The position numbers and the translations under genes were made by a program. A DNA stretch of 64,000 bases from Bog-113 sp963752695. GTDB taxonomy: Bacteria; Acidobacteriota; Terriglobia; Bryobacterales; Bryobacteraceae. How positions within the stretch are numbered: the stretch's first letter is position 1; each line of letters starts with the position of its first letter. The DNA lies in the NCBI GenBank assembly GCA_963752695.1, contig CAVVZB010000001.1, positions 124,001 through 188,000 on the forward strand. Reading direction: 5' to 3'. This document shows positions 1 through 7,903 of this stretch, in pieces. The notes under the pieces were generated by a model. That model made no database searches. It had not been told where the DNA came from and saw only the letters and a list, made by a program, of their open reading frames with translations.

Positions 1-690
1 AGTCACGTTGGTGACCGTGATCACCTGCGAGGCGCCAGCCGGCGGGGTTCCACCAGAGGCCGGAGTTCCGGTCACGCTCACGGTGTGCTTCACATACTTT
101 TCGATTCCGCCGCCAGTCAACTGGACGGTGACGTTGGAGGTCGTGTCGGTGAGCATATAGACATCGCCCATCTTCCGAACAACGCCAGTCATCGTCGCCG
201 GGGCCATTGCACCCGAGTCTTGCGGGGTAAAGGCCAACGCACGACCGGGCATTAAGTTGGCAACCTGAACACCAGTCGAGGTCGATACCGTCACGGGCGC
301 GCCGAGCGCTGCCACTTCGACCGTCTTGCCATGGATGGAGACGCGGGCGGAATCGCCAGCAATCCGAAGGCTGTTTGCGTCGACATTCATATGACCAAAC
401 GTCTCACCGAGACCTTTCTGGAGAACGATATGGTCGCTGTAGACCTTTGCCGTGGAATCGGCATTCAGGCGCGCGATTTTCCCGTCCTTCATCTGGAGGC
501 GCGATGAAGCCGCGCCGGTCTCAACCGTATTGCCGTCAAACAGCGTTGCATTTCCCGGAACCACCGAATTATCGACGGTGACGCTGCCGTTAGAAATCGC
601 GACACCAATAGCCGGCGTTGCCGCTGTCATCAGACCAGCGTTCAAAACGTACGCCGAGGCTAACAACGACTGCGCGAAAAGTTTATTCAT
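1..690 (-). CDS. Secreted FecR-domain-like protein, C-terminus beyond window
   Basis: This is a minus-strand reading frame with no stop before base 1, so only about 230 N-terminal residues are present. The ATG at 690 has a good Shine-Dalgarno (GGAGG, about 6 bases upstream). Residues 1 to about 23 form a signal peptide (MNKLFAQSLLASAYVLNAG). Residues about 30-100 carry the FecR-like pattern: GNATLFDGNTVETG, a stretch like SRLQMKDGKIARLNADSTAKV, and a later LQKGLGE. In characterised relatives FecR domains are periplasmic signalling or scaffold domains. No anti-sigma domain or membrane helix is seen in the visible part, so I infer a stand-alone secreted FecR-like protein, as is common in Acidobacteriota. 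The last visible part is Thr/Val rich and could be a linker or filament segment. The family call is moderately secure; function is unknown. Confidence 0.6.
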   Translation of the reverse strand, partial: MNKLFAQSLLASAYVLNAGLMTAATPAIGVAISNGSVTVDNSVVPGNATLFDGNTVETGAASSRLQMKDGKIARLNADSTAKVYSDHIVLQKGLGETFGHMNVDANSLRIAGDSARVSIHGKTVEVAALGAPVTVSTSTGVQVANLMPGRALAFTPQDSGAMAPATMTGVVRKMGDVYMLTDTTSNVTVQLTGGGIEKYVKHTVSVTGTPASGGTPPAGASQVITVTNVT

Positions 691-875
691 CAACATCCTC
701 CCAAAGCAAGCAAAAGTTTAAGTAACAGACCGCCAACGACACCACTACGCAACGATTATCAGGGAGTAACCCCGGGGCAGTCAAGCCCTGAAATCGGATG
801 GGTAACTTCACTGTGGGTCAAAAGCCACGTTGAAGGTGTTCGGGCAACCTGTAGCATGAAATCCAGACGAGCGCG

Positions 876-1478
876 ATGAAAGCCATATTGCTGGATTTAG
901 GAAACGTTATCGTTCCTTTCGATTTCTCGATTGTGTACAAGCGCCTGCACGATTATTGCGGTCTGGAACCGGAAGTTTTGAGGCAGCAGATTCATCAGAC
1001 CGGGCTGATACCGCTGTTCGAGACGGGTGGCATCGAGCCGCGAGAATTCGTACGCGGATTGAGCGACGCAGTTGGATTAGAAATCGATTACCAGCAGTTT
1101 TGCGATATTTGGAACTCTATTTTTTCGCGCGAGACATTGATTCCGGATAGCCTTCTGAAAGACTTACATGTAAGACACCGGCTGATCCTGGTCTCAAATA
1201 CGAACGCTATACACTTCGAAATGATCCGGGCGACTTATCCGATCATGAAGCACTTCGATGGGTGGATTTTGTCGTATGAGGTTGGCGCGATGAAGCCGGC
1301 GCTGGCGATCTTTGAGGCTGCGGTTCGGGCTGCGGGATGCGGGCCTACCGAGTGCTTTTTCGCTGACGATATAGAGGCGTACGTGGCGGCGGCTGGCGCA
1401 ATGGGCATCAAGGCTTCCGTTTTCCATGGTTATGAACGGCTGCAAAATGACTTACTCCGCGCAGGTATTCGGTGGTAA
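876..1478 (+). CDS. HAD-superfamily phosphatase (YihX-like)
   Basis: A 200-residue haloacid-dehalogenase-type hydrolase. Motif I is LLDLGNVIVPFD with nucleophile Asp7. The second Asp of the usual DxD is replaced by Gly, as in the DLGNV motif of YihX-type sugar-phosphate phosphatases. Motif II is LILVSNTN, motif III is around GAMKPALAIFEAA, and motif IV is the FFADDIEAYVAAA acidic pair. Length fits subfamily IA with a small helical cap. No signal peptide is visible, so it is probably cytoplasmic. It stands alone between the FecR-like gene (opposite strand) and the hydroxylase gene. Only a weak ribosome site precedes the ATG. The substrate cannot be read from sequence; glucose-1-phosphate is suggested only by the resemblance to YihX. 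Confidence 0.8.
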   Translation: MKAILLDLGNVIVPFDFSIVYKRLHDYCGLEPEVLRQQIHQTGLIPLFETGGIEPREFVRGLSDAVGLEIDYQQFCDIWNSIFSRETLIPDSLLKDLHVRHRLILVSNTNAIHFEMIRATYPIMKHFDGWILSYEVGAMKPALAIFEAAVRAAGCGPTECFFADDIEAYVAAAGAMGIKASVFHGYERLQNDLLRAGIRW

Positions 1479-1488
1479 GCCGCCGCAA

Positions 1489-1509
1489 TTCTTATCGGTC
1501 CGATAAGAA
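1489..1509. promoter_or_regulatory. Perfect 10-bp inverted repeat upstream of phenylalanine hydroxylase
   Basis: The arms TTCTTATCGG and CCGATAAGAA match perfectly around a single central T. The element lies 11 bases after the HAD stop and 46 bases before the hydroxylase ATG. There is no T-tract on either side and the spacer is one base, so a hairpin terminator is unlikely. The symmetry and position suit a dimeric repressor or activator site controlling the hydroxylase gene. The regulator is not identifiable here. Confidence 0.55.
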
Positions 1510-1555
1510 CAAACGATAGCGCGGGATCGGAGTAACATGAGATCGGAGGCAATAA

Positions 1556-2473
1556 ATGCCTGAGTTACTAGCGGCTGAAGGCCTGACGACCTCACGATCT
1601 CCGTTTATTGAAGAAGCCAGACAACGGGGTTCTCTATTCATTCACCAGCCGTATGAGCGATATACGGAAGAGAATCACCGGGCTTGGTCGCGTCTATATG
1701 GACGGATGTTGCCTCGTTGGCGCGCTTTTGCCAACAAGCATTTCCTGGCGGGAATCGACAATCTGGCCCTGCCAGGCGATCGGGTCCCTCGACTGGAGGA
1801 TGTAAATCGCTTTTTAGAGCCGCTTACCGGGTTCCAAGCCCGAGCAGTGAGTGGATATATCCCCGCATTCCTATTTTTCGATTGCCTCCGCGCACGGACA
1901 TTCCCGACCACAATAACGATTCGGGATGCGCAGAAGTTGGACTATTTGCCGGAACCGGACGTGTTCCACGATGTTGCGGGGCATGTGCCGATGCACACCG
2001 ACGTGGCTTTTGCCGAAGCGCTGGTGAAGTTTGGGGAGTGCGCGCACACCGCAGTGGAACTCACGGCAGGAATCACGGACGCGCATTTGCGCGGGCAGCG
2101 GCTCACCAGCATCATCAAGGCCATGGCACGCTTCTTCTGGTTTACGGTGGAGTTCGGGCTGATGCGTGGCGGGGATGGCCTCAAGGTTTACGGGAGCGGC
2201 CTGCTGAGTTCGTTTGGCGAGATCGAGCATTCTCTCCATTCCCCAGAGGTGCAGCGGTATCCGATTCAGCTGGAGTGGGCCATCAACCAGGGGTTCGCGA
2301 TCGATCATTATCAGCCGCTGTTATTCATCGTGGATTCATTCGATCACCTATTCCAACTTGTGGACATGTTGGAAAAATGGATGCGCGCCGGGCGGCTCGA
2401 TAACGTGGCGCCGGGCGAACCGGAAGTGAACGAAGCGGATCTGCTGAGCTTCATTCAGGCGGGCAAACGATAA
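1556..2473 (+). CDS. phhA: Phenylalanine 4-monooxygenase (aromatic amino acid hydroxylase)
   Basis: A 305-residue protein of the biopterin-dependent aromatic amino acid hydroxylase family, which converts phenylalanine to tyrosine using tetrahydropterin, O2 and non-haem iron. The signature PDVFHDVAGHVP is present. His138 and His143 and, by position, Glu199 (in FWFTVEFG) form the usual 2-His-1-carboxylate iron site. The length is close to bacterial single-domain enzymes and lacks the ACT regulatory domain of animal PAH. The ATG follows a good ribosome site (GGAGG). A 21-bp palindrome sits 46 bases upstream. The gene appears monocistronic; no pterin carbinolamine dehydratase (phhB) is next to it. 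Substrate preference (Phe versus Trp) is not certain from sequence. Confidence 0.93.
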   Translation: MPELLAAEGLTTSRSPFIEEARQRGSLFIHQPYERYTEENHRAWSRLYGRMLPRWRAFANKHFLAGIDNLALPGDRVPRLEDVNRFLEPLTGFQARAVSGYIPAFLFFDCLRARTFPTTITIRDAQKLDYLPEPDVFHDVAGHVPMHTDVAFAEALVKFGECAHTAVELTAGITDAHLRGQRLTSIIKAMARFFWFTVEFGLMRGGDGLKVYGSGLLSSFGEIEHSLHSPEVQRYPIQLEWAINQGFAIDHYQPLLFIVDSFDHLFQLVDMLEKWMRAGRLDNVAPGEPEVNEADLLSFIQAGKR

Positions 2474-2602
2474 GAAAAGTTCCAGTTAGCTCGATTCGTA
2501 ATCGCTGGCACCCTCGTTAAAGAAAGATCCTCATCCGTTGCACGGCCGACCGCGTAGGACTAGTCGTTGTAGCGATTAGATCCAGTTCGAAGGAGTGACG
2601 GA

Positions 2603-3472
2603 ATGACAGATCAAGAGAACACATCCGGTGCAGGACTCGCGCGCCGCGCCTTTTTGAAGACGAGCCGGCTTGCAGGTCTTGGCGCAGCAGCCGCTCTGTT
2701 TGGTGGAGCGAGTAAAGTACTAGCGCAGAACACAGCGACTCGCCCGATCGATAGCGCCAGCCAAATTTTCACAGCCGCGCTGATCGCGGAGGATTTGGCT
2801 ACAACCTTCTATTACAACGCGCTGACGGGGCCAGTAATCATGGCGCCCGCGCTTGCGGGGCCTGGAGGGACAGCCACTAATCCCAATCCGAACATCAGCA
2901 ACCCCGGAAACATCAACTATCTCCAAGCGGCGCTTTATCAGGAGATTCAGCACGCGAACTTACTCCGCACCTTGCTTGGAATTACTTCCCCCGCGAGCGA
3001 TCCTTACCAGACTTTCTACTTTCCATCGGGTTCGTTCGACACAATCACCTCGTTTATTACCTTGCTGGAAGCTCTAGAGAGTGCCTTTATTGGGGCTTAC
3101 ACGATCGCGGTATTCGAGTTCAGTCAGTTGGCCGCTTTCGCCACGCATGCTTACGACGTGAACGGGAATGCGGGACCGTATACTCCTGACCAGCTCGAGT
3201 ACTTCGCCGAGGTGGCGGCTTCGATCCTCGGTGTTGAAGCAGAACATCGCGCACTTGGAAGAGTGATCGGAAACAAGAACCCGGCCAACAACCTCAACTA
3301 TGAGTCAACCGATGGATTGACGTCGGTGTATAACGGATCGAACTCAGCGGTGGTCGCGCTGACTCCGTTCATTACTTCCACCACTGGACCGGCGGCTTCG
3401 TTTGCCGCGGCACTGGCGGGCGCACCTGCTGTACAAATTATGACCACGGGTAATCCGCCGGCCCAGATGTAG
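2603..3472 (+). CDS. Tat-exported ferritin-like domain protein
   Basis: A 289-residue protein with an N-terminal twin-arginine signal (LARRAFLKTSRLAGLGAAAALFGG, residues about 13-36). The mature part is a four-helix ferritin-like domain. Helix 1 (residues about 53-72) has LIAEDLATTFYY, helix 2 has ALYQEIQHANLLRTLLG, helix 3 has LEALESAFIGAYTIAVFEF, and helix 4 has ASILGVEAEHRALGRVIG. The E..H and ExEH pairs are plausible di-iron ligands, as in the desiccation-related ferritin-like family. The ATG follows GAAGGAG. It faces the next gene convergently, with a strong hairpin between them. A role in periplasmic metal handling or stress is family-based inference; no catalytic activity is established for such proteins. 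Confidence 0.8.
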   Translation: MTDQENTSGAGLARRAFLKTSRLAGLGAAAALFGGASKVLAQNTATRPIDSASQIFTAALIAEDLATTFYYNALTGPVIMAPALAGPGGTATNPNPNISNPGNINYLQAALYQEIQHANLLRTLLGITSPASDPYQTFYFPSGSFDTITSFITLLEALESAFIGAYTIAVFEFSQLAAFATHAYDVNGNAGPYTPDQLEYFAEVAASILGVEAEHRALGRVIGNKNPANNLNYESTDGLTSVYNGSNSAVVALTPFITSTTGPAASFAAALAGAPAVQIMTTGNPPAQM

Positions 3473-3483
3473 AAGGTTGACGC

Positions 3484-3521
3484 CTCTGCGCAGGCGCTTG
3501 CAGCTGGCCACCTGCGCAGAG
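3484..3521. terminator. Bidirectional hairpin between convergent genes
   Basis: A perfect 11-bp stem, CTCTGCGCAGG paired with CCTGCGCAGAG, encloses a 16-base loop. It lies 11 bases after the ferritin-like stop and 14 bases before the stop of the convergent secreted-protein gene. There is a short T run (cttttag) on the plus side only. The position fits a terminator shared by both genes. Confidence 0.65.
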
Positions 3522-3535
3522 TGCCGGCCGGACTT

Positions 3536-4594
3536 TTAGGTCTTACAAGCAGTCGTAAAGCTGTTCTTAAAAGTAAGCCAGCCGTTAACGGAGAACGACG
3601 GCTGATAAGTAAACCAGGGAGCGAACACCAAATCCTGCGGGTGCCAGACCATTCCATTTAACTGAACATCGAAGATCACGCTGCTCAAGGGATCACCAAC
3701 TTCGAGGATGCCGCAAGGGGTCGAGTTATTTACGACTGGGTCATCCACCCACTCGGCAACCTCATGGGCCAACGTGCTGATGTCAGCGTCGATCACCTGG
3801 GTGTAAGGCTCGAGGTACGAAACGTAAGTGTAGGTATTGCCTTTCCCTGGGCTGCTTCGCCACACATCGTGGAAGCCGTAGGCTCCGCCGGGGAACACAT
3901 TGTAGTCCAGAAAGATAGTGAACGATTGCGAGGTGATTTGCGGGAACCTCGAAAAAATGTCGGGAGTGATGACCTTGTCTAGAAATGCGTTGTTGACGGT
4001 GGCTCGTTTGGTACCCGGGACAGGGCCCGGCATCGTACTGCCGGCACTAGCTGGGACGTTGTAAGACTGCAAGGGCAGGACGGTTGGAACGCCGAGCAGA
4101 ACGTGGTAGTTCGGCGATTGCGTAGATACGCTCGACCAGAAGTTCGCCCGTTGGAACGCATCGATGTACTGCGTGGACCCCACGTCGATCGAACCTTCGG
4201 TCCAACTGACAGGCTGGAAAATGGGTGACATTTCCACGGCCTGGGTGGCGGATTCGTGCAGCCCAATCATCGGTGCCGTGGCATCGAAGACCGTACCATC
4301 GGAGAACGTCAGCTTCAAAGGCACGATAAAGACGGGAACCGTGGTTGTGACCGAGCCCTTTGCGGGATCGGTGCCCACCATCAAATACGAATAGCTCTTC
4401 CCTTTATATTGATACGCACCTTTCCAAAGAGGAACTTCCTTGATGGCAGCGGCCATGTCTTCGGTCAGGGGGACACGAGGGCGAATTGCGTCGCGAGGAA
4501 TAACCCGGGTAGCAACATTTTCGGCTTGCGCGTATAAGCAACCGCAGGCGACTACGGGCAACAATAGCTTAAATAAATTTCCGTTATGAGACAT
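3536..4594 (-). CDS. Secreted protein with HEVAEWVDDP motif, function unknown
   Basis: A 352-residue protein with a signal peptide (residues 1 to about 22, ending CLYAQA). The central region is beta-rich and Tyr/Pro-rich (SYSYLMVGTDPAKG). Near residue 270 there is DADISTLAHEVAEWVDDP, followed by CGILEVGDPLS. The HExxE arrangement followed by an acidic/Pro stretch recurs in secreted proteins of soil bacteria and resembles a zinc-metalloprotease active site. A third ligand could be the Glu of LEVGDP, but that is inference. No named function is known to me. It is divergent from the next gene across 185 bp and convergent with the ferritin-like gene. Confidence 0.55.
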   Translation of the reverse strand: MSHNGNLFKLLLPVVACGCLYAQAENVATRVIPRDAIRPRVPLTEDMAAAIKEVPLWKGAYQYKGKSYSYLMVGTDPAKGSVTTTVPVFIVPLKLTFSDGTVFDATAPMIGLHESATQAVEMSPIFQPVSWTEGSIDVGSTQYIDAFQRANFWSSVSTQSPNYHVLLGVPTVLPLQSYNVPASAGSTMPGPVPGTKRATVNNAFLDKVITPDIFSRFPQITSQSFTIFLDYNVFPGGAYGFHDVWRSSPGKGNTYTYVSYLEPYTQVIDADISTLAHEVAEWVDDPVVNNSTPCGILEVGDPLSSVIFDVQLNGMVWHPQDLVFAPWFTYQPSFSVNGWLTFKNSFTTACKT

Positions 4595-4601
4595 GAAAAC
4601 C

Positions 4602-4747
4602 TCGGTTAACTGACGGCTGATGGAGCGGATTTTGTTAGCTTAAGCGGAGCCGGTGCGAAATTGCAACTGTAATCAGCTGGCGGCAGCGCGAGTTACAATA
4701 TGGCCGTAGCAAAGATTAGCAAATACCGTCTATTCTCCGTTAACCGA
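4602..4747. promoter_or_regulatory. Divergent intergenic region bounded by inverted 9-mers
   Basis: The region between the divergent genes at 4594 and 4780 carries TCGGTTAAC at 4602-4610 and its exact reverse complement GTTAACCGA at 4739-4747. Each copy lies close to the start of one of the two genes. This may be a pair of operator half-regions for a shared regulator or chance; a 9-mer pair is weak evidence. No RNA gene is seen here. Confidence 0.3.
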
Positions 4748-4779
4748 ACCAGCACCCGCGGCATCTACCTAACAGATCA

Positions 4780-5577
4780 ATGACGTTCTTAATTCGTGTG
4801 GACTCCGTGGCTGCGGCCGCGCTGCTGTTGTGGTTATCGCTCGCGCCACGCGCCGGAGCGCAAATGACCCAAGCGCAGCTAACTCAGGCGCAGCAAGCGG
4901 CGGGCGATCCGAATATCGAGGCCCCTGCACATCCGGCAGCGCCGAATCAGCCTGGGACTGTGGCAACTCCACTTTCCGGACCGGCGCAAGACAACCGGAT
5001 TTTTGGCGTGCTGCCCAATTACCGCACGGCCGATAGCACGCGGCAGTTCGTCCCGCTGACAACTCATCAGAAGTTCCACATTGCGGTAAAAGATTCTTTC
5101 GATTGGCCTGGGTTCATCGTGGCCGCGGCCTTTTCCGGTATCTACCAGCTGGAAGATTCGCATCCTTCCTTCGGACAAGGTCTAAAGGGCTACGCCGAGC
5201 GGTACGGGACCGCATACACCGATCAGGTGGTTGGGAACATGATGACGGAGGCGATCCTGCCCACCTTGCTGCATGAGGATCCACGATACTATCGGCGTGT
5301 AAATGGGCCTCCAGTGCACCGGGTTCTCTATGCTCTCTCGCGAGTCCTAGTCACACGTACCGACTCGGGGGGCTCGCGGTTCAACTTTTCAGAGGTGCTG
5401 GGCAATGGAATTAGCGCTTCGGTAGCCAATGCCTATTACCCGGATGAGCGCGGCCTGAGCGACACCATTTCACGCATGACTACGGCCATTGGAACGGACG
5501 CGATCTCGGATGTACTGAAAGAGTTTTGGCCTGATATCAAGCGTCATTTCTTTAGCAAGCACGCACCGGTGGATTAG
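4780..5577 (+). CDS. Exported protein of unknown function
   Basis: A 265-residue protein with a signal peptide (residues 1 to about 28, LLLWLSLAPRAGAQ), then a Gln/Ala/Pro-rich linker (about 29-65). A conserved-looking globular part begins NRIFGVLPNYRTADS. It contains FDWPGFIVAAAFSGIYQLED, a YGTAYTDQVVGNMM segment, a HEDPRYYRR stretch and a C-terminal amphipathic region ending DVLKEFWPDIKRHFF. Several Gly/Ala-rich hydrophobic stretches could associate with a membrane. I recognise the pattern as common in Acidobacteriota but know no function. The next gene starts 6 bases after the stop, so the two are probably co-transcribed. Confidence 0.6.
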   Translation: MTFLIRVDSVAAAALLLWLSLAPRAGAQMTQAQLTQAQQAAGDPNIEAPAHPAAPNQPGTVATPLSGPAQDNRIFGVLPNYRTADSTRQFVPLTTHQKFHIAVKDSFDWPGFIVAAAFSGIYQLEDSHPSFGQGLKGYAERYGTAYTDQVVGNMMTEAILPTLLHEDPRYYRRVNGPPVHRVLYALSRVLVTRTDSGGSRFNFSEVLGNGISASVANAYYPDERGLSDTISRMTTAIGTDAISDVLKEFWPDIKRHFFSKHAPVD

Positions 5578-5583
5578 TGCTGG

Positions 5584-6174
5584 ATGTTGAGCCGCAACCC
5601 CGTTCTGCTGATCCACGGGATTGACGACACCACGCGTTTGTTCGGCCGGATGCTCCGGTTGCTCGAAGAGAACGGTTGGGAGGCGCACAGCTTCGATTTA
5701 ATCCCGAACGACGGGACCGCAGGGATCGAAAAGCTCGCCGAACAGCTTGCCGGTTTCGTGCTGAAGCAGTGGCCGGCGGGACAGCCATTCGACATGTTGG
5801 GATTTAGCGTGGGCGGCCTAGGGGCCCGCTACTATGTGCAGCGCTTGGACCGGACGCACCGGGTGAAGCGGTTGGTCACGATTTCGTCGCCCCATGCGGG
5901 AACCTGGGTCGCGTGGCTTCGCCAAAACGAAGGTGTAAGGCAGATGCGTCCCTGCAACCCGCTGCTTCGAAGCTTAAATGACCACGTCGAATGGTTGCAG
6001 CGGGTGAAGGTAACTTCGTTTTGGACGGCTTTCGACCTGATGATTTTACCGGCTACCAGTTCGGTCTTGGCAGGCGCGCGGTCCGTTCGATGGGGAGTAG
6101 CCGCACACCCGCTGATGATGCGGGACAAGAATGTCTTGGCTGCAGTGATGCGGGCGTTAGAAGAAGGAGACTGA
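5584..6174 (+). CDS. Lipase-like alpha/beta hydrolase
   Basis: A 196-residue alpha/beta hydrolase. The oxyanion-loop motif LLIHGIDD is at residues 8-15. The nucleophile elbow is GFSVGG with Ser75, followed by LGARYYVQRL and TISSPHAGTW, which is typical of class-2 triacylglycerol lipase/PGAP1-like proteins. The probable catalytic His is late in the protein (AHPLMMRDKNV), and the protein is short for the family. No signal peptide is seen. It begins 6 bases after the preceding exported protein and ends one base before the convergent peroxiredoxin stop. Lipid ester hydrolysis is inferred from family; the substrate is unknown. Confidence 0.75.
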   Translation: MLSRNPVLLIHGIDDTTRLFGRMLRLLEENGWEAHSFDLIPNDGTAGIEKLAEQLAGFVLKQWPAGQPFDMLGFSVGGLGARYYVQRLDRTHRVKRLVTISSPHAGTWVAWLRQNEGVRQMRPCNPLLRSLNDHVEWLQRVKVTSFWTAFDLMILPATSSVLAGARSVRWGVAAHPLMMRDKNVLAAVMRALEEGD

Positions 6175-6175
6175 T

Positions 6176-6709
6176 CTAAGGTTGTCCGGTCTTGTGGGCC
6201 AACCGGCTGCAGGCTTGGTCGGCGCCTTCGATATCGACCTTACCCTGTTCGATGTAACTGACTTTGCCGTCTTTGTCGATGACAAAGGTCACGCGGTTAT
6301 CCATGCCTTTACCAGCCATGAGCACACCGTAGTCTTGGGAAACTTTGCGTTCGGCGAAGTCGCTCAACAAGGGGAACGCCAGGCTCAGTTTGGTAGCAAA
6401 CTCTTTCTGAGATGGAGTGTTGTCTGTACTAACTCCGAATACTTGCGTATCGTTAGCTTCGAACTTCGCGGCGCCGAACTGATAGGCTTGCATTTCTTTC
6501 GTGCATCCTCCGGTGAACGCGGCGGGGAAGAACGCGAGCACGACGTTTTTCTTTCCTCGGAAATCGGACAACTTGACAGGCGTTCCTTGGGTTGAGGGGA
6601 GCGTGAAATCGGGTGCGGTTTCGCCGACTTTCAATTTGTTGTAAGCGGGCGGGGGCGTTTGAGCAAGAGTGGATACGGCGAGAGCTACCAACAAAGCGGC
6701 TGTTTTCAT
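6176..6709 (-). CDS. Exported peroxiredoxin (AhpC/TSA, Bcp-like)
   Basis: A 177-residue thioredoxin-fold peroxidase that reduces peroxides through a cysteine thiol. The peroxidatic Cys69 lies in PAAFTGGCTKEM, matching the T-x-x-C core. VGETAPDFTLPSTQG and the late RVTFVIDKDGKV are standard for the family. A second Cys near the C-terminus (DQACSRL) could resolve the sulfenic acid, but its position is unusual. Residues 1-17 (MKTAALLVALAVSTLAQ) look like a signal peptide, so the enzyme is probably periplasmic, unlike most Bcp proteins. It is divergent from lexA across 100 bp. Confidence 0.85.
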   Translation of the reverse strand: MKTAALLVALAVSTLAQTPPPAYNKLKVGETAPDFTLPSTQGTPVKLSDFRGKKNVVLAFFPAAFTGGCTKEMQAYQFGAAKFEANDTQVFGVSTDNTPSQKEFATKLSLAFPLLSDFAERKVSQDYGVLMAGKGMDNRVTFVIDKDGKVSYIEQGKVDIEGADQACSRLAHKTGQP

Positions 6710-6786
6710 GAGCGATCCTTTTACGGCAAGTTTACCTGAGTGGGAGGGTTGTCAAGGGATAATTACCGCCCCATTTGCATTTCCCC

Positions 6787-6808
6787 TTTTGTTCGCCTAT
6801 GCTCAAAA
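6787..6808. promoter_or_regulatory. Possible lexA operator (TTTTG-N12-CAAAA)
   Basis: TTTTG at 6787-6791 and CAAAA at 6804-6808 form an imperfectly symmetric element directly abutting the lexA ATG at 6810. LexA commonly represses itself, so a palindrome here is a candidate SOS box, although the inner bases are not symmetric. The CAAAA arm occupies the place where a ribosome site would be expected. Evidence is weak. Confidence 0.3.
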
Positions 6809-6809
6809 C

Positions 6810-7433
6810 ATGGCCCTCACGAGACGGCAAAAAGAGGTCGTGGATTTCATTGCGGCATTCGTCGACGACAACGGTTACAGTCCGAGTTATGACGAGATTG
6901 CACAAGCGCTGAAGTTAGCCTCCCTCGCAACGGTGCACAAACATATCTCAGCGCTACAGGCCAAGAATTATCTAAAGCGGACACATAATCAAAGCCGGTC
7001 CGTCGATCTGGCGCCGGTCTATCTTGTGGAGCGGCAGCGCGCGCGGAAGGAACAATCGCTCGAAGTTCCCTTGCTTGGGCGCATCGCCGCCGGCGCTCCG
7101 GTCGAGTCAGTATCGGAACGGGCGACGCTTAGCTTCGCGGATTTCCTTGGCCACTCCGACACCTATGCGCTCGAAGTCCGTGGGGACTCCATGATCGACG
7201 ACCACATCTGCGATGGGGACATGATTTTGGTGGAGCGCACGGCCGAAGCGAGGGACGGCGATATCGTGGTGGCCCTGGTAGGTGGTTCCGAAACAACCTT
7301 AAAACGCTTATATCGCGAGACCAACGGAATGTTGCGCCTGCAGCCGGCTAATTCAATGATGAAACCGATTCATGTGCGTGCCGCGGAAGTGGAAATTCAG
7401 GGCCGCCTGCTGGCAGTGTTGCGCAAATATTAG
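6810..7433 (+). CDS. lexA: LexA repressor
   Basis: A 207-residue SOS repressor and self-cleaving serine/lysine protease. The N-terminal winged helix (residues 1-65, MALTRRQKEVVDFIAAFVDDNGYSPSYDEIA in part) binds DNA. The cleavage site is Ala94-Gly95 (RIAAGAPVE). Catalytic Ser127 is in RGDSMIDD and Lys165 in ETTLKRLYRE. The ATG at 6810 is chosen because it gives the canonical LexA N-terminus; an in-frame upstream start at 6669 would add 47 residues unlike LexA. There is no clear Shine-Dalgarno, so the mRNA may be leaderless or weakly initiated. The gene is divergent from the exported peroxiredoxin. Confidence 0.95.
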   Translation: MALTRRQKEVVDFIAAFVDDNGYSPSYDEIAQALKLASLATVHKHISALQAKNYLKRTHNQSRSVDLAPVYLVERQRARKEQSLEVPLLGRIAAGAPVESVSERATLSFADFLGHSDTYALEVRGDSMIDDHICDGDMILVERTAEARDGDIVVALVGGSETTLKRLYRETNGMLRLQPANSMMKPIHVRAAEVEIQGRLLAVLRKY

Positions 7434-7452
7434 CTGGCCACTTCTGCCGCCG

Positions 7453-7821
7453 CTATTTCGCGCGAAGCGTCTGTTCGGCGCGGAGCCAGTCGTCGGCCTC
7501 GGACCCATTCTGGCCGTTCCGATCCATGTAATAGCAGAAAGCGAGCTTGGCGATTTGTTCGCGCGTGGGCTCTGCGACGGGTTTCGGCTGCGGGACTGCC
7601 GCCGCGTCAGAAATCACATCAATTTCAGGAACCGCGACCGCCGGTTTGGGAAGCTCGGTATGGGTGATCGCGCTCACGAACCCTTCGACTGCCGCCACTA
7701 CCCCGCTGGCTTGCGCTTTGATGTGTTTCTTGGTGCGAGAAACCGGAGCTTTCTTCGGCGCAGCGCCACCGGCCATAGTAGGTTCATTTGCAAGCTGATT
7801 TTTCACGGCTTTTTTAGCCAT
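7453..7821 (-). CDS. DUF2934 domain protein
   Basis: A 122-residue protein. The N-terminal half is Lys/Ala/Pro-rich and low complexity (MAKKAVKNQLANEP, KKAPVSRTKKHIKAQ). The C-terminal 33 residues match the DUF2934 pattern: REQIAKLAFCYYMDRNG, then GSEADDWLRAEQ. The ATG at 7821 follows GGGAGAA. The frame also opens further upstream to 7989, but that extension overlaps the divergent nfeD gene and has no ribosome site. DUF2934 proteins are small, of unknown function and frequent in soil bacteria. The basic N-terminus suggests nucleic-acid or protein binding, which is speculation. Confidence 0.75.
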   Translation of the reverse strand: MAKKAVKNQLANEPTMAGGAAPKKAPVSRTKKHIKAQASGVVAAVEGFVSAITHTELPKPAVAVPEIDVISDAAAVPQPKPVAEPTREQIAKLAFCYYMDRNGQNGSEADDWLRAEQTLRAK

Positions 7822-7903
7822 TTTGGTAATTCTCCCTTTCAGATCGAATGCTGTGATGTCCATTTTATCGCGACATAGTACTGCTTTCTCCAAAAAGGTT
7901 TTG

